This document shows positions 37,191-47,243 of a stretch of DNA of 64,000 nt, piece after piece. Below the pieces are notes generated by a model. That model was given only the letters and a program-made list of their open reading frames with translations, made no database searches and was not told the origin of the DNA. The translations under genes were made by a program, and so were the position numbers. The stretch comes from Heterotrichella gracilis (taxonomy: Eukaryota; Sar; Xanthophyceae; Tribonematales; Xanthonemataceae). The stretch spans positions 1-64,000 of the forward strand of contig JAULBX010015202.1 in the NCBI GenBank assembly GCA_032358255.1, given 5' to 3'. Each line of letters starts with the position of its first letter. The first letter of the stretch is position 1.

Positions 37191-38323
37191 GAGGAGTACA
37201 TGCCGAAATTGCTTGGCGGGGTGGTGGTGGGCATGTGCTCCAGGCATACATCCAGATATTACAAGAGCTGTATGCAGCTTGCGTCAGCAGTCAGCATTGT
37301 ATCCAGCTGTGGACAGGAACGCTTATGCACTGCTGCACACACTGTTGCACGGCTGAGTGGTGTAACGTCTCATTTGCCCCCCAAATGTTCAACCCCGTCC
37401 CACCTCCACCACCTGTAATGTTCTCCCGAGTCGTGTCATGCATGGCTCCATCATGCTGGGCATGTTCTATGGTCAATGACCGCTGCACCTGTGTGTGTGT
37501 GTGTGGCTGGTGATCATGACCCACCTGCAAGCGTTTGGTCCCAAGTTTAGGAGACATATCGCATGGGGTGATCTGCAAAATACTCCCCGTGGTGTTGCAC
37601 CCCCTGACTTCCCTGGCAAATACAACTTTGAAACCGTTCTTTCCTCCAAGGAAGCAAAATAGAAGCGCACAACCACTGCAACTACAGAGGTCCTGAACCC
37701 TTAATCACATCTGCTCGTGCACGTCTGATTGATATAAGCTATCCTTGACCCGCCCTCTTTTGAACACACGCTCACCTCGACAGCTTGACACCACGACAGC
37801 TGCAGCTGCGGGAGGAGCAACCCACCATGGCCACAGACACAGAAGCGCTGCACATAAACCCGCAGGCTGTCATGAACGTCTTTACGGAAAACTCCAGACG
37901 TGAAGCCCTGCACTGCGAGGTTCGCCTGGGTGATGGGTGCCGGGTTCAAACGCATATGCATGCATACGACTGACGCATATGAACGCATATGAACGACCCA
38001 AGCCACGGGACGCACATGGAAGACCCAACACGTCACGTCCTGGATACTACTCAGTATCTGGATAGTTTGGTCGTTACGAAGCTGGGCATGCTGAGGTGGC
38101 ACCCATCTTGCACCCTTGAATAGTCTGCCCTCGCCCAAAGCAGCAGGCGTCGCATTAAAAGTAAAACACAAGTATATTTAAGCATTGTAGGGAAAAGCAT
38201 AAGCACAGTTATAAAGTGTGGGTTTCAACAAGGTATACCCTAGTGGTTCTAACGCCTCTGCCTGGAGGTCTGCCTGCCTGCTGCTGCGTGTGCACCCCCT
38301 GACAAGTGTTTTCCTGCCCGCAG

Positions 38324-40095
38324 AACATCCTCAACCTTGTGGATGTGCTCAAGGGCTGTGCGGACCTGGTGGGGCCACACCTGGAGGCGGAGCAGGTGGG
38401 GTGGGGAATATGGTGGTAGTGGCGCAGGGTGTGGTCTTGGCTCTGTGTTGCTATGTCCTGGTCTTGGTGCTGGTGCTGGCAGTGTATTTGCTTGCCCTAG
38501 CCCTTGCCCACTGCACACCTCTCGGCCTGGAAACCCCTGCTCTCCCCTCCCCCTCAGCTCTCTCAGCTCCAGTCCGAGCTGCGCTCCATGCTCCACTTGC
38601 GGGAGCAGCTCCAGTGCCACAGCCAGGCACTGGAGTACATGAAGGTGGGATACGAGGTGGCCAAGGGGACGGACACAGACTTCAGGGCACAGCTGGAACA
38701 GCGCACGCATGCGGGCATGCAGGCCACCGGGTAGGGTTTTGGTGCTAGGGTTTTGCAGCCAGGGTGCTTGCTAGGGTTCCGTTGCTAGGGTTTAGGGTTT
38801 ATGTTGTCCCGACCAATTGCTACCCGCCAGGGTTTGCATGTTGCAGCCTGCTGAACAGGGGTGCAGGAATAACGATTGCCCACAACACTACCCCTTAAAC
38901 CCTTCCCAAGGGTCCACACACACCCTGTTGCCAGCGCTGTACCCGATTGCCCACAGAGGCTCAAAAAGCCCTAAACCAATATCGCTTGCCCACGGGGGCG
39001 CAGCTCAAACCCTACCTAAGGGATTTTCTGGGCCCCACAGGTACAGCGCTGAGCAGGACCCCCTGTACCGGGAGGTGGTTTATGCGCTGCAAGGGGGTGA
39101 AGGGGGCGGGGGGGAGGATGAGGGGGATGACGACATCGAGGTGGCGGTGCAGGGCAACAGCCTGGCGCCAAACGAGCTGTGCCCACTCAGCGGCAAGCCG
39201 GTAGGGCCCTAAACCCTAAGCCCTATAAGAGCTGTGCCCACTCAGCGGTAGGGCGCAGACCCTCCCTATGGTCATGGCTGCAAGCTCGTTGCACTTTTAG
39301 GTTTATAAGAGCTGGGCACACTCATGGGCGCCCCATCCCCTGTTGGGTATGGCATACTCTTTAACTGTGAACCCTTGTCTATAATATACTATTGTTACGT
39401 CAAGACATGTGCTCTTGTGTAGGGTGTAGGGAGGGACATGTTGGTGAAGGGTATAGGCATGAGTGTGTAACCTTATCTAGGGACGGACATGGGCCATCAG
39501 TGCCCCTGCGCATGCCATTTGCATCACGATTTTCACCCTCTCCTGTTCCACCTGTGTGATATGGCCCCCCTACACCCCCTGGTTTCATCCCCGAGTTTTG
39601 TCCTATGCGGTGCTCATCCATTCCTCCCCTCGTTGCAGATCCTTGCCCTTGATGACCCTGTTGTGGACCACAAGGGCTACGTGTATGAGCGGGCCTTCAT
39701 AGAGGCACACATCAGGAGGCCGGACTACAACAAAAAGGCACCCATTTCAGGTGAGAGGGGTAACAGTTTAAGGGATGGGAAGTTCAAAGTATGGATACAA
39801 TGGGTACATGCACGCCATGCCACGATTCAATCATCCGTGTTGGTCTTGTGTTCGTAAAATTCCAGAATACTCCCTTGTTACACTTCATACCATGCCAGGG
39901 AAGCCCCACTTGTGTTGTATTGACCCCTTCCCGCCCCGCCTCCTTTTCCCAGGCACGAGCTACATCCTTGCCCTGAGCGACCTCAAGCGCGCGGTGCGGG
40001 TGGTGCGGGCGGCGCAGGCTGCCAGGCGGGCACGGGAGGCAGGGGGAGGTGGGGACAACAGGGAAGGGGAGGAAGGCGTGCTAGACGTGGAGTGA
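38324..40095 (+). CDS. NSE2/MMS21-type SUMO ligase, degenerate ring
   Basis: Likely the NSE2 (MMS21) subunit of the SMC5/6 complex, a SUMO E3 ligase in DNA repair. Exons: 38324-38395, 38558-38730, 39041-39200, 39639-39750, 39953-40095, in phase for 219 residues. A first exon is missing; 37824-37918 (MATDTEALHINPQAV...) has the right phase but weak evidence. Exons 1-2 are helical, as expected for the part that binds SMC5. The C-terminal ring reads ELCPLSGKPILALDDPVVDH, then KGYVYERAFIEAHI and KKAPISGTSYI. In NSE2 the ring normally has C.H and a CP..GC end. Here only the first Cys remains: the C-G-H-T-Y region is H-K-G-Y-V-Y and the last pair is A and T. The result resembles a U-box, which folds without zinc. 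A U-box ligase is the alternative reading. Confidence 0.65.
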
Positions 40096-41198
40096 AGAGG
40101 GGAGGAGAGGGGAGGGGGTGCAATTGGGCTGTTGGTTACCTGTTGCATGATCTCCAATTTTACATCATCAGAGCAACCAGCCATGGACACTGATCAGCAG
40201 TGCTGTGCTGGGTGAGCCTACCCCATTGTGTCCCACCACTTGTCAATCTTGCGGGGTCTGAGGCCTTGCAATGAGGTCCTGTGGGGCTAGGATGGAGAGG
40301 GGTGACTGGGCAGTGGCAGTGCACATGCCATGGCTTCCGCCCGTGAGGGGCTGCTGTGCACATGCAACGACATCGGTGGCAGTGTGGTCACCTGGACAGT
40401 GGTCACAGGCTGAAAATCTGCCTGCGCTTTGAAAGCCAAGGCCGCCAATGGCATTTAAAAGGTTTTAAATTGATTTAAAGTTGAAGGACCCTGACAAACA
40501 TGCACTGGTCGACAAAACTTTACTTGTTGAAGTCTTCAGCTTCTCTTAGAGCTGAAGACAATGTCAGTGTGGCGGTGGCACCACGCAGGTGGTCTCCCAT
40601 GGATTGTACATACAGGTATATTATATTAACATTTGTTATTAACAGTAACATTTGTTTTCTTCCACGTTGGCTGGCAACACCCTGAGCGCTGCCTTGGCAG
40701 CACGCTGAGTGCTGCAGTGCAGTCACTCCACGCACTTGGGCTCGTTAGGTATGGTGCCAGACTGGGTGGCTTTACAGTGGGTTCGGTGTTTGAAACAGGC
40801 ATTGGGTTTACTGTGATGGCAAGAGCAAGCCAATGGCATTGCATTGCACACACTGCATGCCATGATGTGTGCAGCGACTGGATGTGTCCCATATAGCCTA
40901 AACAATCATGATGACAAAGTGAAAATTAATACCCCTTTGATGGCGATGCATTGCAGCAGCTGCTAATGCCACGTCTGCACGCAAAGCGCGTTCATTTTTT
41001 CTTCTGGATTTCACTTCCAGACTTCCGAGTATATGTGGACCAATACGCATTGTGTTGCAGAAAATGACAGCACCCTGAGCAAGAAACTGTGACGATCATA
41101 TGCCCACGCCGCACCCCACTCCCCAGCGGTATCATGATCTGATTCACCACCCCCCTCCCCTCTGCCACGTGCTACATGTCCCCCCACACCCCCACCCC
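40096..41198. other. convergent spacer between NSE2 and KNL1-like genes
   Basis: About 1.1 kb between two genes that read toward each other. It should hold both 3' untranslated regions. A minus-strand open frame and several plus-strand ones are short and lack motifs. I see no gene. Confidence 0.5.
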
Positions 41199-44100
41199 TC
41201 ACGCCGTCTCCCCCCCTGGGGCCAGCGCCCTCTCCACCGCCCTGGACACCCCCTCCAGCAGCCCCACCAGCCCCCCTTGCAGCAGCTCAGGGCGTCCCGC
41301 CAGCTCAGCAAACGCTGGGGCCAGGTCAGCATGGGAGGACAGGGCCTGCAAGGGGGGGTAAGTATGTACCGAGGTCAGTGTGAACAATTCATGATGACCC
41401 AGCTGTGGCAGCTGATGGTGGTGGTGTGGGGTGAATAGGATGCAGATCAGTGAGGGATTTCAGTACAGCGCCAGCTCTGCGTGTGTGCGAGGGGATAAAA
41501 AAACCCAAATCCCCTCAACAGCCTGCTGCCGCATTTCATTTGTTTACATAAACATATATTTATTCTACTCCTCATGCACCTCCCCCTACCTGCAGATCCG
41601 CCACCGCCAGCTTCACCCCCTGTGCAGGCCACCCCCACGGCACCAGCACCTCCGCCTCTGCGCCACATGGCAGCACCACACGCATGAGGGGGGAGGAGGG
41701 GGAGATGGCGTGCAGGGGGTAGCGCTCGCAGGCAGCTGCAGCAGGGGAGGGAACGGGGGTCAGGGGCTGGCAAGACATGCAAATGGCTTTAAAGCAGTTG
41801 GCTGGGCTAGCTCATGCTTTGCACCAGCAGTACAGCCAGAGTGATGACCAGTCTGCATGCCTTGGCCCCTTGCGCCATCGTCTGGCTCTGTGAAAGTGAA
41901 AGTGCATGCAGGCCCAAATTAGCCGCCGCCATGCCAACGCGTCCTGGGCCAAACTGCACAGATTAGTATACGACATCTGATACAGCCAATGCCACCTCCC
42001 CTATCCCATATTAATTAGTTCAAAACAGCTATAATATAGTATTCAATAAGGCTCGCCCAGCCCGGGCATTTCCCAAGGTATCCAACCAACCTCCACTCCC
42101 CCCCCCCACCTGCCAGCATGGTGCTCCTCCTTGTGGCCCCCACCACCGCCGCCTGCACCTCCCTCACCACCCACTCCACCCCCCGGTTGCCCCCCACTGC
42201 CGCAGCCACCAGGGGGGCAATGTCAGCATCGGGCGGGTTGAGGCGCGCACCAGCCACACGCGCGCTGCCGGGTCGCAGCAGTATGGTCAGCTCATGGTCG
42301 ACCACCGTGACGCGGTCTGGGGGGGCAGTGGGATGAGAGGGTTTGAGGGGGAGTTTTTGAGGTTTAACTTTTAGCAGGCAGGTGAGCTGGTGGTCAGGCA
42401 TCAGCTTGGCGTAATTTGGGGATGGTGGCTGGGGTTAGGGTTTATGGCTTAGGGTTAATCTGAATGTTCAGGATGACAGTTTGTGGCTTGGGGTTCAAAG
42501 GCGACGGGGGCTGTGTAGGGGAAGAGGTAGGCTTTGGGTGCCGTGGGACAGAGTATCAAAAGCATGCATACCACACACATGTGGTTGAATGGCGATGCGC
42601 ATTACATGCACCACCACCCCCGCCCCCCAACCTGTCTCCTCGAGCCTGTCTGGGTGTGGCAGCATGACAGGTGTGGCCAGCTTGAGGTGCAGGGTGTCGC
42701 TCTCAACCAGCACGACAGACACGCCCCCCAGCACTGTCACCAGGCCAGCAACCTCGTCGAGCCTGCGGGTGGGAAATGGGGGGTTGGTGCATGTGTGTGT
42801 GGTGCATATCAACAATTGCATGCCTGTGGACGGTGCCACATGCTGCTGTACTCCAGCCCATGCCAGCCAGGAGGTGACCCAATCAATTCAAAAATCAAAC
42901 ACGCACAAAGCACGTAACCACATCATGGACCAACGATCCATGATTACTACTGAGCGCCCCTGCAACGCCCTTGCAACGCAGCCATGGTTTCTACACAACC
43001 GCAGTCACTCCCCCCTCCCCCGCCACTCACCACTCTGCTGCGCGTGCGTTCCTGGCCGCCGCCTCCGCCCCCGCCCTGTCGGGCCCCCCTCCCCCCACCC
43101 CCGCCAGCACCTGCGCAGCCAGTGCAGCCACCTCCTCCCCCTCACCCGCAACAGAAGACTCAAGCTCCCGCAGCTGGGCCTGGTGGGGGGAGCAAAATCT
43201 GGGGTCAGCCATTGTCGCGCAGGCCCACACTTTCCCAATCGCGCGCACACTGGTCCATGCATTGGTCACATGCATCAGCCACATGCATAGTGTTGGTATA
43301 TTAGCTAAACCATGATCACATGCAATGAGTCAGTACATTGGTATATCCCTGACCGCATCATACATTTAGTTTAGGTAGCCCACAACCCTCCCTCCCCTAC
43401 CTCCTTGCTTGCGATTGCCCCCTCCAGCTCCCTGGCCTCAGCAGCAGCAGCAGCCACCAGGGCACGGCACTCAGCCTGGAGAAGGAACAAGGGTGGGTGG
43501 GTGGGGGGAATGGGAGTGGGCAACCAACATGGGGAGTGCTGCATAGGTCATCGCAGCGGCGCACCAGGCAGATGGTCCCAGCCCCCACCACTACCAGATG
43601 CAACTCGGGAGGCCACACGCATAGCACAGCAGCTGACACACAAGCGCACCTGAAAGCACGAAGTAGCAACTTCCATTTCACTTTGTCTCAAACATCATTT
43701 CCATAATCACCATAAGTTTATTATCACGTTTATTATTGACGTTATTTTAAAGCACTTTTTCTGCCTTTGTAAGCTCTATTGCTCATATTCACAAAATACG
43801 TTATTTCTCTTTTATCGCCATAAACGCACCTCCACCCCCTCCTGGCCCACCCCACAACCCCGCCAGGTCCCACCAGCACCCACCTCACCAGGCCCCTCCT
43901 CCAGGGGAGCCAGCGGCTGGCGATCAGCCCCACCCCCGCCAGAACCCCGCGCCGCCGCCATCGCCGCCAGTGCGCGCCCCGCCCGCGCCTGCGCCTCGCC
44001 CACCCCCGCGTGCGCCTGCGCCAGCCTGGCTATGGCCTCTGCCACCTGGGCTTCCAGCTGCGGGGGTGGGGAGACCCAGGTGTGAGGGGGAGGTTGCATA

Positions 44101-45570
44101 TGGTATGTGGGTGGGAAGGGGTGGTTGCAGGTGACGAAGGGTGTTGGTGGCGCATGTGACCGGGAGAGGAACACCACCTCAGGAGGACATCGCCACGCTG
44201 GCGCACTGCATGTGGCGCTTTTTGATGGCAGGTCCTACAAGCCCTGCACAGCCTCCCCTCCCATGCCCACCCCTTGCACTTAAATTTCCAAATACCACCC
44301 TACCGCTCTGATCCACCTCCCATCGTTTTATTATCATTTAAACTTCGTATTTCATCACCCGTAAATGTTCTTTCAGTTTACCTCCTCGTTTGCCTTCTTG
44401 GCGCCCTTGAGCTCCGCCCCCACCCCCTCCAGCTGTGCGCTGCTCTCAGCCAAGTGCGCAGCCTCACTGCCATCGGGGCAGCCCTCGACTAGACCTGGAC
44501 ATGCACACACCAAGACCCGTGGTTAGGGTCTAGGCTGGTTTACATGGGTAGGGTGCAGTTTTTTAGCCTTCAGCCTGCCCTTGACCACCCAGCCTCACAC
44601 ACACACAAGGGTGCTGTTGATGCTGATGCTGCGAATGACCAAGCCACCTGCATATGGTGGACCATGTCCCGAGGGTTGTGGCGATTCCATCTGCATCCAA
44701 CTGTCAACCCCAGACACTGGGTGAATGCACCACTCCCACCACCACCACCCTTGCCACTGCCTGTGCACCCAGCCACCCCCCACCCACCCTGTATGAAGTT
44801 CTCCTTGACGTCGTAGTGCAGGTAGGTGTTCTTCAGCGATGAAAACTGGCGGCGCAGGCGCTTGAGGTCGCTGTCGCCACCGCCGCACACCTGGGGGGTG
44901 GGTTTGTGTAAGGTGCAATGTGTGGGTGATGCATGGGGTGTGGAACAGGTGGCCACCACCCTGGTTCGCATGGGGGTGGAGACAAGATCTCAATGCTTTG
45001 CGATGAGTCGCCACACGCCATCATAGCCACATTCAACACCATTATCATCTGCAATATGCATGGGCAACCCCTGCGCACCACCTCCCCCCAAGCGTCCCAC
45101 CTGTTCCCTTGCCGCCGCCTCCACGCGCGCCACCCGCTCGCCTGCACTGCTCTCCAGCTGGCGCAGCGCCCTGGATGGGGCGGAAGGAGGGTCATGGGTG
45201 TGTTGAGAGCTCGCGTGAGCTTGTCAGACTGGGCGTCAGCGTGTGCACATGGCGCGTCACACAGTACCAAGGTGGCTTGTGTGACGCAGGCTTGGCAGGT
45301 GACTAGAGGACCAAAGGGTGCAATGCATGTGGATTGCCAGGTGGGGCCACTGGGTGATCAGGCGTGGCGCAGTACACACACACACACACACACACAAGCA
45401 CTGTGGTTCCGCACACAGCTGGCTGCAAGGCTGTGTCCTGGGTCTGCTTACTTTGCAAACGCCTCTGGCGAGGGGTTGGCCAGTGCGGTGAGCACGTCCT
45501 GCAGCTGTGCATACTCAGGGGTGTGCAGGGAGGCGGCACCAAAGCTGACTCGCCGCGTGGGGTCAGTCAT
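41199..45570 (-). CDS. KNL1/Spc7-like kinetochore protein
   Basis: Probable KNL1 (Spc7/Spc105), the outer-kinetochore scaffold that recruits PP1 and checkpoint kinases. Eleven exons: 45570-45452, 45170-45101, 44890-44788, 44494-44382, 44057-43884, 43475-43401, 43179-43031, 42762-42632, 42316-42110, 41735-41590, 41345-41199; 477 residues, all phases matching. RRVSF at residues 6-10 is a textbook PP1-binding motif. Residues about 40-265 are Ala/Glu/Arg-rich coiled coil. Residues about 268-477 fit the KNL1 tandem RWD layout: a strand pair around VVLVESDTLHLKL, then VVDHELTILLRP, a helix with VEWVVREVQAAV, then SPLMRVVLPCGAEAEVLVPW and a last helix. The family call rests on this order of elements plus RVSF, not on long identity. 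No MELT repeats are present, and the protein is far shorter than animal KNL1. Exons upstream of the chosen ATG are possible, since an AG acceptor lies just before it. Confidence 0.6.
45374..45396. repeat. (CA)n microsatellite
   Basis: A run of about eleven CA dinucleotides in the first intron of the KNL1-like gene. Confidence 0.95.
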
Positions 45571-47243
45571 GGCGTCTGCCTGTGGTGGGGGGGTAAGGGG
45601 GTGAGCGGGGGTGGAGAGCCCCTCCCAGGGAAGGAATGCTTGGGTGCAACCAGGGAAGGAATGCAAGGAGTGAAACGGGTATTGCTTGCCCATATCATGG
45701 CATCAACGCAGGGAAAGTGTATGTCGCAAGGTGAGAGGATTTTTGCTTGTACAGGCTTTAGGCAAAGGTGCGGGCAGTGCACTGGGGTTTCACAGCTATG
45801 ATACAAGATGCGCCCCAACAATTAAAACATCCCCAGAAGTGCCATGGATGGGTAGAGCGTGTCTGCAAAATGGATGTGGTAGCGTGGCAGGTGTTTCCAG
45901 CGTCAAAAGGGTATGTTGGGTCGGGCAGTTGCAAAACCCCAGGCAAGGTTTTATATATCCTGCCTTTATGGACAGTGCTTGGGTCACACACTGCAAAAAT
46001 GATATCACAAACTGTACACCAATGTTTAGTTGAAGCTTCCCAGCGTTGTAAGCCGCACGAGCGAGTCGCCACGAGTGTGTATGTCCCAGATGGGTATGCA
46101 TGCATATGCAGCGACCGGTGGCAACGGAACATTGGGATGACCCAAGCCACAAATGGGGTTATGAACAGGCAAACCTAGTTTACGGATCCAATGTGATTCT
46201 GGGCTGGGTAACCCACGGAAGTCTATAGCACCAGTCACGGCAAAAGGGCTGTGAGTTTAAGGCTTGCGGATAGTTCTCCGAAATGGCTTATCCCAGTGTT
46301 CCTTGAATGCTAGAGGTGGCAAGTGGGTACAACGACGAGCCTTTTTCCAACTGAGTAGAGCCGTACCTGAGGTGGGTCCACACGCGAGCTGTCTGTGTGT
46401 GCTTGCCGTGGGTTGGTGCTGGTCAACGACGCTGGTAGCGCCCCACAAGTGCGGTGTCGGACCCGCTGTTGCTGTCTAAAATTGCAAGAGTGGACGAGGT
46501 TCGTCCTGGAAAACTGCTGCTGTTCTGGTTCGTTGGTTTGTCAACTTTTTTGGTTGTCTCAAAAATACTGCAACTGTTTGAAAGTCAAACAGTGCCAGGG
46601 GAGTATTTATGGTCAGCCTGTGACTGGGTGGGAAAGATAAGGGGCTCGGGAGAGGCTCGGGGCTCGGACATCAGGGGGACCCCTGAGGACAATTCTAGTC
46701 CCCCTGGGGACATGCCGAGAGGTCTTTTGGGCACTGTCTATAGGTCGATCTACGAGCTATTTGCCACACACTCCAAGAAAAGAGGCAACCTTTCCCGCAC
46801 GTAAACCTGCTCCTTCGCATGCGTCGTCGGCCTGCCTTTGTTTGAGGTGCAGTGCTTGTTCTTGTGCCCCACTCACGAGCGGGTGAAACGTGACGGGAAG
46901 CCTGGGACTCTGCCCAGTTGTTCCGTATTAAGGGACTTCTTTGGAGCCAGAACACATCCATCTAGCAGTAAACCAAACGTGCATCCATCACACTAGCACT
47001 ACGTCACGCATGCATACAGTGTGGGTGGGACCTTGTTCGAGTCACGCAGTGCCACTCAGCATACCCAGCAAGGTCCTCACCCCTGTCTTTGCCAGAAACC
47101 CCTGAACCAACCAGCCACCGCAAGTATCACTAGGTCCGTGATCAGGAGCTGCTAGGGCCCCAGCCCCAGCCCCAGCACCCCCACCCCCCACCCACCGCCC
47201 ACCACCCACCACACCCCCGCCACCCGCCCACCACACCCCAGCC
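45571..47243. other. divergent spacer with unassigned open frame
   Basis: This 1.7-kb spacer lies between the KNL1-like gene (minus) and the phosphatase-like gene (plus). A plus-strand open frame at 46454-46804 (116 codons) has a hydrophobic stretch, LLLFWFVGLSTFLVVSKIL, that could be one membrane span, but I do not recognise it. Within it, 46,670-46,715 holds inverted caggggga/tccccctg words and the sequence attctagtcccc, which also ends the palindrome at 13.65 kb. A C-rich tract (47,151-47,240) immediately precedes the next start codon. Confidence 0.4.

Noticed and set aside
38228-38275. Sequence resembling a tRNA D-arm (tagtggttctaacgcctctg)
   Set aside because: No matching anticodon arm, T-loop or acceptor pairing follows.
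46454-46804. 116-codon frame with one hydrophobic stretch as a membrane-protein gene
   Set aside because: A single hydrophobic run in an isolated frame is not enough; there is no family motif, and it overlaps a repeat-like segment.
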